This document shows positions 1 through 12,100 of a stretch of DNA of 64,000 nt, one piece after another. The position numbers and the translations under genes are program-made. Within the stretch, counting starts at the first letter, position 1. Each line of letters opens with the position of its first letter. The stretch spans positions 20,967,019-21,031,018 of the forward strand of contig NC_058504.1 in the NCBI RefSeq assembly GCF_020382885.2. The letters are read 5' to 3'. The notes beneath the pieces are model-generated. The model had not been told where the DNA came from, did not search any database, and saw only the letters and a program-made list of their open reading frames with translations. This DNA comes from Scatophagus argus (Eukaryota > Chordata > Actinopteri > Scatophagidae).

Positions 1-1500
1 GTCCAGAACCAACGACACCTTCTTTGGAGAGCAGTGCTAAGAGGATGGCTCGGCAGTACTGCTGGAGGTCCCTTCAAGGCATCTGCTCCTATTTCATCGG
101 TTTGTTTCGGAATTAGTGAAGAAGGTGAGCAGCAGTACTGGACCTCTCCATTACACACAGTTTTTACTACATTGTTTTATTTCTAATCTAAGAGCACAGT
201 GGCAGAATTAGGGCTTCTGTGTATTTAAATAAAGTTTGCCTCCAGCATTCATTTGGAAAATTCAAACTTTTTTCCTTGTGTTTTTTTTTCTGTCTTTTTT
301 TTTACCTCAAATTATTACTGATGTGCATAATTTATAAATGTGTATCCATTCCCCCTCCTCTGTTCGTTCACAGATTTAAAATTCTGATGAAGATAACTTC
401 TGATGTCTGAGTAAAGTGAGCCCTGGAGCAAAATTCCAGACCAGAAGTTTGTTCATCCTTTGGTAGAAGAACTGTAGTGCTCTCTTCAGGGGAAGAGATA
501 ATACTGCTGTGACAAAGAAGAATTTCTCACATGCACGGTCTTCCAAGTGTCACAACTGGAAAAACTCCACTATACCTGTTTTACCTGTGTATTAACAAAT
601 GTTTTGCAAAGTGGTTGTATGAAATGGTACAAGTAGTACTTTAACTTGTGAGAAGGTATATGGGCCCTGAGAGAAGGGCACTAACATAACACTAACAACA
701 CTTATTTGAATTTGTGTTTGTTTTCTTGTATATAATCCACTTGCATCATATAATATTACCTTGTTGGGAGAGACCAAAGTATTATTTATTTTGGTCTGAA
801 AAATAGTGAATGTGACAATGATTGTATTTAATAAATAAGTGCTTTCAATTATTCTGTGCTGATCAGCTTGATTGCTCCTTCTTGATGCAAAACAACTACA
901 AAAATCCTCAATGTTAAATGTAATGAATTCAGTGAGATTTAATAGCAAAAGAGCAGCATATCATCATGTCTCATCATGTACCATCATCAAAAATAATCAT
1001 CATAATGAAATACTTATCTGCTATACTGCATTTGACCTTCAGATGTCGCTGTTGCTTAAATTAAACAAACCACCAAGTTCAATCGGTCAGAAATTTTCTC
1101 CTGCAGGGACATCTGATTTGTTTAATTTCACATAGCTCTTTTTATCTTTAGCACACAGATGGTCCAGTGAAGGTTTTTAAAAAAGTTTTTTACATTTGTT
1201 TAAAATAAATGCCTAAAAAGTGAAGTTGCCATAAAGCAGATGGTACATCAGGCAAAACAGATTACATTTGGTCGCAGTATCTCAACATAGTGTTTACAAA
1301 TTTATGCAAAAATGCAGTTTTGCCACGTTATTAATTTAAATCACTTGACCAAGAAAAAACAAAGATGACAGTGCTTTAACTTTGATAATTTGGCAATTTA
1401 AAATGCAGCATTTCTAGCTTAATTAATGATAGCAGTATCTCAGTTATTAGCCTGTTTTTACAAGCTTTACTGAAATAACAAAAATGTTTTTACAGGCAGT
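1..1500. other. Intergenic left edge, no supported gene
   Basis: No gene can be supported here. The first 125 bases are GC-richer than what follows. They are open in one plus frame (1-171) and one minus frame, and a possible splice donor (AAG then GTGAG) lies near 125. An AATAAA hexamer sits at 228-233, so this could be the last exon and 3' end of a plus-strand gene starting outside the window. I do not recognise either translation. The rest is AT-rich spacer. Confidence 0.3.
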
Positions 1501-1518
1501 AAACTAACTCAAAATGCC

Positions 1519-1526
1519 TATAAAAG
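1519..1526 (+). promoter_or_regulatory. fgfbp1: TATA box of fgfbp1
   Basis: TATAAAAG lies about 250 bp before the donor of the inferred first non-coding exon (donor at 1770). Transcription would be expected to start near 1550. The (GT)n tract at 1585-1658 would then lie inside the 5' untranslated exon. A focused TATA promoter fits a tissue-restricted secreted factor. The start site itself is inferred. Confidence 0.5.
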
Positions 1527-1580
1527 ACAGCCCTTGGGTGACTAGTGTGAACTCAACAAACTTTCTAAGCCCTCCAATCA

Positions 1581-1584
<4 letters not shown>

Positions 1585-1650
<66 letters not shown>

Positions 1651-1658
1651 GTGTATGT
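1585..1658. repeat. (GT)n microsatellite
   Basis: An almost pure GT dinucleotide run with a few interruptions near its right end. It lies between the fgfbp1 TATA box and the splice donor of its leader exon. A second shorter GT-rich run is at 1832-1866 in the leader intron. Confidence 0.95.
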
Positions 1659-2369
1659 GAATGGGAAGGGAGGGCTGATTTTTCAGCAGTATTCTGTGAC
1701 TGCAGGTGAAGGCGATTCAGCTCTCAGGCATCAGACAGGAAAAGACGAAGTTTAATCTGAAAACTTCAGGTAAGTTAAGTTAATACTGTAGTGATAACCT
1801 ACTTACTTGGTATTAGTATACTATCACTTGTAGTGTGTGTGTGTATGTGTGTGTGTGTGGTGGTGGGGAGGGTATATGATATTCCATGTGGTCTTTCTTC
1901 TATATCACTATTATGTTACTAGCATGCGTGATTTTAAAGTACTCTTAAAGTAATATTGTCCTTATTATTTTTTATGAGCTATTTGTTTTATTTTGAATTG
2001 TTCATTTATGACTTTTATCGCTCTGTATAATTTCAGTCTTTTAAATTCTAGATTATGTGAGTTTTATTGTTGCCTAGGGTCTCATTTATAACTTTCCTTA
2101 ATGCCTTTTTAAGCTTAATGTAAAAGACCTTCAAACTGCTTCAAAAGGAGCTATGTTAAAAATATTGCTTTGTCCTTTTGTGCCCTTTTGTGAGTCACCA
2201 TCTGAAGCCTGAGTATGCCCTTAATGTTTCTGCAGGAAAACTTTCCTTCCAAAACATAGGCCTAGTAGGGGATTATAGTGATTCTTTAAAAGAAAGGAAA
2301 TGAAAGGGAATTGAGGTCAGACATCTAAGTATGAATTTATCCTCTTGCAGGGTGTATTCTGCTGGTTTC

Positions 2370-3002
2370 ATGGCTCTACTCACCAATGTCACCATCGTGC
2401 TGGTCCTGGCTTGCATTTCCAATCAGCTGATGTTGAGCAGCTGTCAGAAGAGCCATGGACGAAGGGGAAGAGGGGTGGACAGAGGACAACACAAGGACAG
2501 GCCAGGGCTGAAGGTGGGCCGTCATACTAAATCTGTCTCTGCACAGCTCATTAAGGGCAAAATGGGCACCAAAGACAAAGCAGAGTGTACATGGGCAGCA
2601 ACAGGTGAGGATCTCTTTATCCTTGGAGTAACCTGCAAGAAGGGAGACAGGAGATTCAGCTGTGAGTATATCGCCAGACCAGCCGTTTGTCCCCAGTATG
2701 CCTCTAATGTCAAACTTTACTGGAAGCAAATGGCCAGGGCACTGAGGAAGCAAAAGAATTTGTGCCAGGACACTAGTGCATTGGTCAGGGTGGGCATGTG
2801 CAGAAGAGCTGCCAGAGAGGCTCATTTCAGACTCCGTAATGCACAGAGGAAGACCTACCTGCCTTCCACCCCACGACCTGCATCCAGACCTGTCAAATCT
2901 TGTCAAGCTAACAATAAGAAGCTGGCAGAGGAGTACTGCAACGACTCCTGGTCGAGCCTTTGCACTTTCTTTTTTACCATGGTGCAGGATTATGATTGCT
3001 GA
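2370..3002 (+). CDS. fgfbp1: Fibroblast growth factor-binding protein 1
   Basis: Secreted carrier that releases FGFs from heparan sulfate and presents them to receptors. One coding exon of 210 residues. The start ATG follows an intron acceptor (CTCTTGCAG ending 2350); a leader exon ending at 1769 (donor GTAAGT) supplies the 5' UTR. Residues 1-24 form a hydrophobic signal peptide, followed by a basic Lys/Arg/Gly-rich stretch (26-64) suited to heparin binding. Ten cysteines follow (73, 89, 98, 107, 132, 144, 178, 190, 198, 210), with spacing that fits the five disulfides of the family. The WAAT motif (75-78) and the SWSSLCTFF...VQD..C ending are typical of FGFBP1 rather than FGFBP2 or FGFBP3. 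Human FGFBP1 is slightly longer (234 residues); the linker before the last cysteines is shorter here. A polyadenylation signal AATAAA lies at 3173-3178. Which teleost duplicate (1a or 1b) this is cannot be told. Confidence 0.93.
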   Translation: MALLTNVTIVLVLACISNQLMLSSCQKSHGRRGRGVDRGQHKDRPGLKVGRHTKSVSAQLIKGKMGTKDKAECTWAATGEDLFILGVTCKKGDRRFSCEYIARPAVCPQYASNVKLYWKQMARALRKQKNLCQDTSALVRVGMCRRAAREAHFRLRNAQRKTYLPSTPRPASRPVKSCQANNKKLAEEYCNDSWSSLCTFFFTMVQDYDC

Positions 3003-3172
3003 GACAGAAAAAAGTGAAGAACTGAAATAAGTTCTGATCTCTATGAAATCACATGAATACTTGTCATATTATACAGTAGATTCTCTATAGATCTGTTCTC
3101 ACAGAATAGTTTTTGCAGATTTCATGTAAACTTCACATCTTGTCTTGACATTGTTAACAGGTTCTAACCCTC

Positions 3173-3178
3173 AATAAA
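3173..3178 (+). terminator. fgfbp1: Polyadenylation signal of fgfbp1
   Basis: Canonical AATAAA 171 bases after the fgfbp1 stop codon, in an otherwise AT-rich 3' UTR. It is the first such hexamer after the stop. Confidence 0.75.
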
Positions 3179-4014
3179 TACTTTTTCTATCAATTTTTTA
3201 ATGGTGCTGTTGTTAATTTGGGAGAAATTTACTGGGGTGATATTACTTTGTGAGCAAACACTTAGAATAACATTTCATTGTTCCCATTGTTACACACTAG
3301 CACATGAAGCCTTACCCCACCATCCTCTTATAATTTCATTTGAATTTAATTAAAGTTTTCCATCATACATTTCGTTCTTTATTCAGAAACATCTTAAACA
3401 ATAGCTCTACCTTGTTCTTTCAAAACAATTTTGTTGATGTCATAGCCCCTTTCTGTCCTGGTGAAGGTATTTGTTGGAAGATAGTTTGAGCATGTTGGAT
3501 ATTGACACAGAAATTCAACCAGAGGGAGTATGATTTTTAGAAGCCCTGGCATGCATACTTTGGCACTGACAAGTCCCTGAATCCACATACTCAGCGTGAA
3601 CTCATTAAAACATCACACGGTCAACTTGCAAAATCAAAGTCAAGGGGAAGCGGGCTCTTGTTAACACTATCAGATAACTAACAACAAAAATATTTAGCAA
3701 GAAACTGAAGATTTATACATTATGTTTGGCATTTTTAACATGGCCATTAGACTTTTTCACTACATTTTAATTTCAAATTTCTAAAATTACATGTTGCTTG
3801 AGATGGGACTAAGGAGTATGATTTAAGTTGATAGGCTGTTTTCCCACATAAATATATTTGCTGTTGCAAATAAGTTGTATATAAACATAATTTCTAGGAG
3901 ACAAGGTTGATTAATCACTGTCTTATATGATATTTAACCAACAATAGATGAATTCACTGTTGTTCAGTATAGTGGAGAAAATAGTCAAATAATTCACTAA
4001 TTTAGAAGCAGTAG

Positions 4015-4516
4015 CAAGTGCAATGCCTATAAAACGTATTCACCCCCTTGGATGTGTTCCCCTTTTATTACATCCATAAATGGAACCATAGTCATAATTT
4101 TTTTTTTTGGGGGGGGGGGGGTTACAAACAAAACAGTGATAACAGATTTCTACAAATGTCAGCGAATTAAAATTATATAATGTAAAATAAGTAAATGAAT
4201 TAATATTCACCCCCCTTTAAAATGACTAACCTAATGCAGCATTCTCACAATGGAGATCATCTGAGTGCCATGAATGTGTCTCAAGTGACTGTAGTATAAA
4301 GAGTATAAAGAAGGTCCAGTCACTGGTTAATCAGTATTCTTGTCTACAATTACACCATGAAGTCAAAAGAAGGCTCCAAGCAATTCTGAGAAATGGTTAT
4401 TGAAAACTGTGAGTCAGGGGATGGATACAAAAAAATTCACTGAACATCCCCTGACGTTCAGTTAAATCCATCATGAAGAAATGAAAGGAATATGGCACAC
4501 GTGAAAATCTGCCAGG
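4015..4516 (+). mobile_element. Degenerate Tc1/mariner-type DNA transposon fragment
   Basis: The left end (TGCCTATAAAACGTATTCAC...) and the inner phrase ATTCACCCCC match the ends of a Tc1-like family common in fish and amphibian genomes. From 4357 the plus strand reads like the N-terminal helix-turn-helix start of a Tc1 transposase (pieces such as SKQF, VIEN, SGDGYKKI), but several stop codons break it and the rest of the gene is absent. Only the first third of the element remains. A T11G13 run at 4098-4121 lies inside it. Family assignment is from memory. Confidence 0.75.
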
Positions 4517-6589
4517 TTAGTTAGTTAGTTAGTTATATAAAAACGTCAGTGCTCCTGGGCAGCTGTTGGTAATGTCCCTTTCTATGTTTTAGAGTATGCA
4601 TATATTTGTCATCTTCCTGTTCAAATAGCTGATAATGTTATGTGATATCACATCAGGGATACTGAGATTTTTATGTAAGAGAGAAATACAACTTTCTCCA
4701 CACAGCAGCTGCAACAGAGCAGAACAGAGCAGCCCCAGGACACTCTGTGATTTGACAAATGGGAATGAGTCAGATTTTTCTTGATGATTTCAGCTTGATC
4801 TCCTGCTGCAACATAATGCATTGCCACAGCTGAAATCCATCAAGTTCAGACTCTCAGCAGGTTGCATTCTGGGCCTTGTCTGACAACCCATAATGGCAGA
4901 TGTGGCTGCAACTAAAAGTAAATTAGAGGGCAGTCAAGAAATAACTTCAGGAATGTAGAATATAGACATACATTTAAGGAGGAGTTTTCCTCCAAGCTAT
5001 ATTTTTCAACACCAGGCTACTGAAAACAAAAGACTTTGATTCTGCCGAGGAGTTTGTGAAAAGCGATACAGCCGTTTCAAGAGAACATGCAGTGAAAACA
5101 AGTCACATAAAAGCTTAAATATGACAGAAAAAAAAATCCTTTCATTCTTCATTAAACAACTTTGTATCGGGAATAATTTGATTAAGGTAATTGACCTACT
5201 GCAGTGTTCAAGGTTATTAAGAAGCACGAAAAACAAAATTACTCGAGATATGGTAAAAAAGAATGAAGAGTTCAGTGTCAGTGATGTATTAACATTGCAT
5301 TAAAATGCTTTTTATATTCGAATACACAATCATATATTTGGCCACAAATGTTGTCTGTAGAGGTGCTTGAAAACACAGACACACCTGAATGACCCTCAGT
5401 TGTTCTGTGCTGTCACGTTCTGCTCCTCCAAAAGAATACCTGTTTCCAGTGAGAAGACACTAAATGCAATGCTGCCCAATATGATACTGCATATCTCAGT
5501 GAGTGCACTTGGGGTCACCTGTGTATTATGATACTGCCAAATGTTTTGGATAATAACATCCAGTTAAGAATGAATATACTGTTATGTTTTCAGCATTGTG
5601 ACTGGTGTCCTATAGGCAAAGGATTCTCAGTACCTGAACGCAGTTCCATTAAATATAAATAACATGGTCAAGATACACCCATGGTTTGCAGAAGGTTTGA
5701 AAGTTTTATTCTGGCAATTGGGTCGAATGGTGAAAAGAGTTTTTTGTACTGCATTTTGTGCTTGCAGCATTGTTCTGAGTCGTTGTTGGCCCTTCTTTCA
5801 GGTTCATGCTGCTTGAAATCTCTTTATATCCTACAGTATTTGTGGGCCAAAAGCATCCATCCTAAGTGTACTGTGGATGGTGTTGACTTACAAGTGGCCT
5901 GACTGCCTGCAGCTCCTTATTGGCTGAGAAATGTGGGCCTTGGTCAAACTGAACAGGGGAGGGAGAATACACCGGAGCACTACTGATTCTAAGGAGATTT
6001 GGCACATTGTGTGTGTGTGTGTGAGTACAACCAGGCTTACATGCTTCTATGAATGCCTTTGTATGTGTTTGTGAATGGGAATTTGCTTTATAAGGAGCTT
6101 TACGACTGGTGGAGCCAAGATTATAAAGAACTGAAGGGAATTAATGAAACGCCACAAATATTACATTGTTAGCGTGAAATGAGACTGATGAGTGTGTGCT
6201 ACAACCAAGAAATCAGCACCCAGCAGCACTGTGACTGCAGCATAAACTGACCCACAACTGACAAAAATCATCAAGTCACATTCTCAGAACAGAGATGAGT
6301 GAACAATCGAAGTAGAGCAGAGATTTTTGGCACTGAATTTATATAGCCATCATAAACTATGGAAAAATTAAACTACTTGATCTTTATTTATTTATTTATT
6401 TATTTGAGGCTGAAATGAGGCACAGGAGACTGGCTGCATTTTCCAGCAGTGTAAGCAAACGTCCAGCACAGAGCACAAGTGATTTATGACAGTTAGGACT
6501 ATGAGCCACCGGCCATATGAACGCTGAGTCATTCATACTGATTAACAACCTGAAGGCATATTATAGCAATTCCGTGTTATGGCACAGTT

Positions 6590-6960
6590 GAGGGTGGCAC
6601 GGTGGTGCAGTGGTTAGCACTGTCGCCTCATAGCAAGAGGGTTCCAGGTTGGAATCCCGGTCTGGGCCCTTCTGTGTGGAGTTTGCATGTTCTCCCTGTG
6701 CCTGCGTGGGTTTTCTCCGGGTACTCCGGCTTCCTCCCACAATACCAAAAACATGCACATTAGGTTAATTGGCTACTCTAAATTGCCCCTAGGTGTGAGT
6801 GTGAGAGTGTGTGGTTGTTTGTCTTTGTGTGTTGGCCCTGCGATTGACTGGCGACCAGTCCAGGGTGAACCCCTCCTCTCGCCCGTAGTCAGCTGGGATA
6901 GGCTCCAGCTCCCCCGCGACCCTGATGGATAAGCGGTATAGAAAATGGATGGATGGATGG
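6590..6960 (+). mobile_element. tRNA-headed SINE with (ATGG)n tail
   Basis: The 5' part resembles a tRNA promoter: an A-box-like GTGGTTAGCACTG and a B-box-like GGTTGGAATCC. The body (TGCATGTTCTCCCTGTG, TTAGGTTAATTGG, GTCAGCTGGGATAGGCTCCA) is a very widespread teleost repeat, and the 3' end is TGGATGGATGG. An 11-bp target duplication, ATGGCACAGTT, flanks it (6579-6589 and 6957-6967, the right copy merging with the tail). The intact duplication suggests a fairly young, complete copy. Confidence 0.85.
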
Positions 6961-9108
6961 CACAGTTCAGATCATAGCTATCACACCTGATAAAAAGCAA
7001 ATGCATACAGGAATAGAATCATGTAGTGTTTGTTGTGCATGCCATAGTATGTTAAATGTTCTTGTGGTGCAGCAAGCTTTTTTATTGGATGCTTCAGATG
7101 CAGTCAATGTTCAGTTAAATTCAAATTGTATCAACTGTTAGTGCAGGACTGGCAGTTATATTAAACTGCAATTAACAAAAGTCAGTCAAAAGCAGTCAGA
7201 ACCATAGTATATTATATTATTCAAAAGGCCTCATAAGTAAATAAAACATTTCACATTTCCTTATTTTTACATTTATGAGTTTTTTTTCTTTTTGTAATAA
7301 TGTTGTTGGATGTTTTTAAGTAATTTCTAAGACCTGACCTCAAACTTGACTTATAATTAATGGCTCTCCTTTTTTACTGTATTGTATTTGTGGTACATTT
7401 TGCCACTCCAGATTTGTCTGTTTCATGTTTTAAAACTGATATCCCTTGCATTTTCAAAACAAAGATGTCAAAAATTAGCAGTTCTACTGTTCTGTCGGTG
7501 CAAACTGTCTTCACATGCTATGTTCTTATCTTGAGTCACATAATAACTGAAACAAAATAATAATGGAGCTGCAATAGAAATCAGAGACAGCAACAGATTT
7601 CTTGCTCCTCACCCGAATTACTTACTAAGTACAGCGTCATTTTGCAGTGAACAGTAGTGAAATAATGTCTGCAAAGACAGTGTGAGCCTCTACAGAAAAG
7701 CATGTCAATACATGAAAACAGCTTGAACCTTGAGGAGGTTTGCGAATGCATGACACAGTGTCTGGCAGACAGAGATTTTATGAACGTAAGGAGAGGGTTC
7801 TGAACCACATAGACGTGTAGAAATGTTCACTTGGGTTTGTTTTCTGACACATAGTCCTGTGTATAGGTGACTGTCAGGACAAACTTGTAAAATCAAATTC
7901 AGATTGTGGCAAGCTAGTTGTTCCAACTGGTGTGCTCACTCAAAGATCATCATGTCTTGAATGTAACTGCAAAAACCACAAGAATCTGCTGCAGTGTATG
8001 AATCCCACAGTTATAAATAACAAATAATAGCTTAATATTTTAATGTCTACAACCCCAGTGACATTTTGATGGGCTCATATTACTGCAAACCCCTGTTGTG
8101 AGGAAAAGCATTTCCCAAACCCAGAACAGAACTTTATTTAAAATTATATATCTCAGATCAGGAGGTTCCAGTGATAAAATATTTCTTAATGGGTGGAATC
8201 ACACAGACATAAAATTATTCACAAGATAGAAAGACAGAAGAAAATACATTACTTTAGTCACACAGTGTGGAACAAAATTGGAATGGAAAGTTTTTAGAAG
8301 ATTAAAAGAGAGATTCAGATAAATGATTTTCAGGGTAAAATATTTCACTGCTATAAAGTAGCATTTACTTCAGCTGTATTATAGTTTCCTAAATCACTGT
8401 TAATGAAAACAATGGGGAGAAACGCCGCTCAGTTCAGACTTTGCTGCCACCTTGTGGTACAACTCCAGCAAAGCAAAATGATTTCCCATCTATTGATCTA
8501 ATGACAGAATTTGTTTCAGGCAGAAAGACATGGACATAGTAGATGTCTTTCTGTAAGTCAACAAATGTCTAATGGTGTACCATTACTTATTCATCATTCA
8601 TGGCCACACTGCAGTTCAAGTCCGGATCAGCAGTTCATTTGTAATTAATGAGAGCGAGGGACTGCGGTCAGCATGTAGGGTTTAATAATTTAGCAGCAGT
8701 ATTGTATTTTGTAAGTTGCACTTAACACATGCTGTGAGCACTAAAAACAACTGCGAAAATATTAAATTATTTGAAGCATAATTACCTACAATGAAAAAGA
8801 ATTATCTTAAAGGAAAACTGCACCTGTACTCATTATTGTGTGGAGCTGTTTTCTCTTTAAAGTGGGCCATATATTAAATAGTAACTAAATAACACATGAG
8901 AGGATGCACACTGACTGCTGTTCATGAACAAGATATAATCATAAGTCAAAATGACAAGTGGGTAATTCACACTAATTCAATCAATAGCAAACTGAAGTCA
9001 GAGAGAATCAACAACACTGGATCAATAACCTCATCTCATGTGTAGCCTTGTCTTGCAGCAACATGGTGGCTGATCATTCAGTGCTGCTAAACACAGCATA
9101 AAACAGCA

Positions 9109-12100
9109 TTAATCATTCCCACCACAGAGGTAGAGCAAAGCTTTCTGGTAATCTCCAGTCGTGTCCTCCTGCAAAAACAACAGACACATCATTATCTTAT
9201 CAATCTAATAAAATTTTCAAGTTTCATCTATATTTGTGGAATTTAGTCTAAATCAGTATATCAGAAGTTCATTCCACTTTATATGAGCTTTAGTGGAAAA
9301 GGACTCAGTCTTCACATTTCATTTCTACTGCAGATACATATTTATTTTAAAATGCCCCAGTTTTGGTATGGGTATTTTTTTCCTGTGACACAGGTATGTC
9401 AGAGTGTTACTTTTCATGCATGTGGGTGGTTGTAGCTTTGGGTGGTTGGATTTTCAGCTCCACCTCTCCACATGCTGATTGTTGAGCAAGAAACTGAACC
9501 AAATTGCTCACACTATCATCGTCATTGTCCTCCAAATGAATGTATCTCCACACCACTGATCACACCGGCCTCTATTTATAGAGTCAGCAAATGTTACCAA
9601 AATTTAGCCAACTAGTAATTTAATTCTAAATTTGTCAACTCACTGCTGCAGTAAATAAGCGAGTGCCCAGGAAAATCAAGGCGATTATTCTGAAATTATT
9701 TCAAAATGGTTAGTTATTATTCTAAACACACCATTTAAACACCCCCAGTTAGCTACTTTTCTTGACCTACATGTTTGTAGTCATTTGTGAAAAAATAGAA
9801 TCAGATGTGAACAAACTAAAATTTACTTTAAGTTTGGTGAAAGGATTTTATTAGTATTAAAATTTGATTTTATTTAGACGAAAATTCCAGCATTTTGACT
9901 TTTTTATCCACCAGTTTGTTTACATTTTCTTCCAACATGTGAGATGTCAGTTGTGTGAGAAATACTATGCATTGATAAAATATAAAATCATAATAAATAT
10001 GGGTTCACTTACTTTGGATGACAAACTGGCTTGCTTTTTCAGACACTTTAACATCACGAAATGTCACGAAAAGTGATATGAAGGAAAATGGAGCAATTTG
10101 AAATAATAATTACTCTAATCAAATATAAATGAACTCTGCCAAATCATAAGAAAATATATATTGGTTCATTTATACATTTCATTGCATTTATTCCAAGGTT
10201 ATTTCATAATGACTTATTTATCTATTCAATATTGGCCATTCGGGAGTTCCACTGCAGGATGGCAATAACTTTGCCTGAACATCTGGCCCCAGGGGAATAG
10301 ATTAATTCACTTCGGCTTGTGTGAAAAGCAGGGAAGCAGTCTCATCACGCTGAACAAGGCATTTAAAATAAATCACTAATCTGCACTCCATCAGCACACT
10401 GACATGAATGGTGTATAAGCAGCATAACCATAGTACATCCAGCTGGTGCTTTAAAGCATGCAGAGAGATAGATGAGTGTTTTTAGAACATCAGTGAGAAA
10501 ACTGTAAAGAGATTTTTTTCCCCCAGAGGGGTTTGAGTATTTAGTAGTCATTTTAAAAAATCTGTGAAGAAAATCTGTGAAATATACAGAGACCCTGAGA
10601 ATTCTGTTTTTGGGGTTGGGTGAGCAGTACCTGGATGGTGGTGTACAGAGATGCTCCATACTTCTTTTTGAAGCTTGCTCTGATGTCCAACATGTCCACC
10701 TCGCTCCTCGACACCATTATCCTCATTAGAGTGCTGTCATCAGTTCCAGCGCGCTGAACATAGGAACATATACAACAGCTGGAGTTGCTGATACATGCAA
10801 TAAGCTTAATTCCCGAATCAAATGTCAATTCACTTTGAGAAAGAGAAGTTGCTACTTGACAATGAGTACTTCAAAGACAATGCTGGCTATGTTATTACAA
10901 GGTACTAACAAAATTAAAAGAAGTATTACTATTTTAAACCAAAGATTAAGATTTGGCCATCAGCGTTCTCCTTTAACTTTCAAATTGTTTTCAAAAAATA
11001 TTTCTTTATACTGCACCACCACACAACAATCATGTAAGAATAAGCCAGATGTGATGGAATGGAGACTGCTAATTGCTTTTCATAATGAGGAATCTAAAAG
11101 ACATCAGCACTGATTACAAAATGGAGAGCTGTGATATGAGGTGTATTTCTGGTTCTTGAAAGCAATGTTTAAGTGGCACATGAAAACAGCTAGCCTGGCT
11201 CTGTCCAGATGACCAACAATTAGTTCAATTTGTACAATACCCAAAGTTTAAACACTATTAACCAGCTGAGTGTATTTCCCAAAATGTCAAGACATCAGTT
11301 AATTTCCATACACTCCATTGTATCATTTATTTTTCTGTGAGAAATACTCTTGAGTTTTGTTGTTGTTGTTACTAGTTTGTATTATTTTCCCCCTTACTTG
11401 AAGGCTACTCTTGGAACAAAACCCTACAAAAATACCTCTAACTATTACAGAAAAATGTATATGTTAACTTATGAAGGACTCAGATGCGATATTGTGGGAC
11501 AATGACACCTACCCTCATAGATGTATACAGGCGTTCAGCAAAAAAATCTGGAACACTCCTGGCACATTTCACTGTGGAGAAAAAAAAAACATCAGGCACT
11601 GACAAGGTTCTGTGTGAATGTGGTTCTCACATTGTATTGGCATTGATTTCTACTGTCAAGTGTCATCTTCTATTGTTTTTCATTTTCATTCAACATGCTT
11701 GTCAGAAAAGAAAACCCCAGAACCAGCCTCTTCTTTTGTCTCCGGTTTATGATCGGTCAAGCATGAGCCCAACAGATTACTGGTCTTACCCACAGCTAGC
11801 AGTAAGTTCTCCAAATTCCCAGTGGTCTCCCCTTCAATGCTGTCCTCAATGTTGGAGCCAGAGTGCTTCTTGTAGGCATCAAAAACTACAGAGAACAAAA
11901 CAACCATAGTGCCACTTATGATATTATTTTAGGAGTGGAACATGCCCTGTTCAGCACTGAAAAGGTTACAACATTGTAACATTGCAACACAACTGACTTC
12001 AGGGCAACTCATGTTATCTTAAATGGAAACTAGCTTGACAAAAAGCGTCTGAAATTATAAAATAAGAACCTAATGAGAAAAAACTGACAGACTTATGAGG

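Larger units (their letters stand above)
3200..9100. other. Intergenic spacer between fgfbp1 and anxa5
   Basis: These two genes converge. The stretch holds a Tc1 relic (about 4015-4516), a tRNA-headed SINE (6590-6960), short GT and ATTT microsatellites, and otherwise AT-rich sequence without recognisable coding exons. Reading minus, an AATAAA at 8134-8139 could end the anxa5 transcript, giving a 3' UTR of about 970 bases; this is a guess. Confidence 0.6.

Noticed and set aside
1-171. Possible coding exon at the left edge
   Set aside because: Open in one frame on each strand, but neither translation is recognised and the window cuts it; kept only as an intergenic note.
2376-2906. Long minus-strand open frame opposite fgfbp1 (176 codons)
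   Set aside because: It mirrors the fgfbp1 exon, has no recognisable domain and no splice or promoter support. The plus-strand protein has a signal peptide and a family cysteine pattern.
6590-6660. Possible tRNA gene
   Set aside because: Only box-like motifs of a SINE head; no cloverleaf with paired acceptor stem could be drawn, and the body and tail are SINE.
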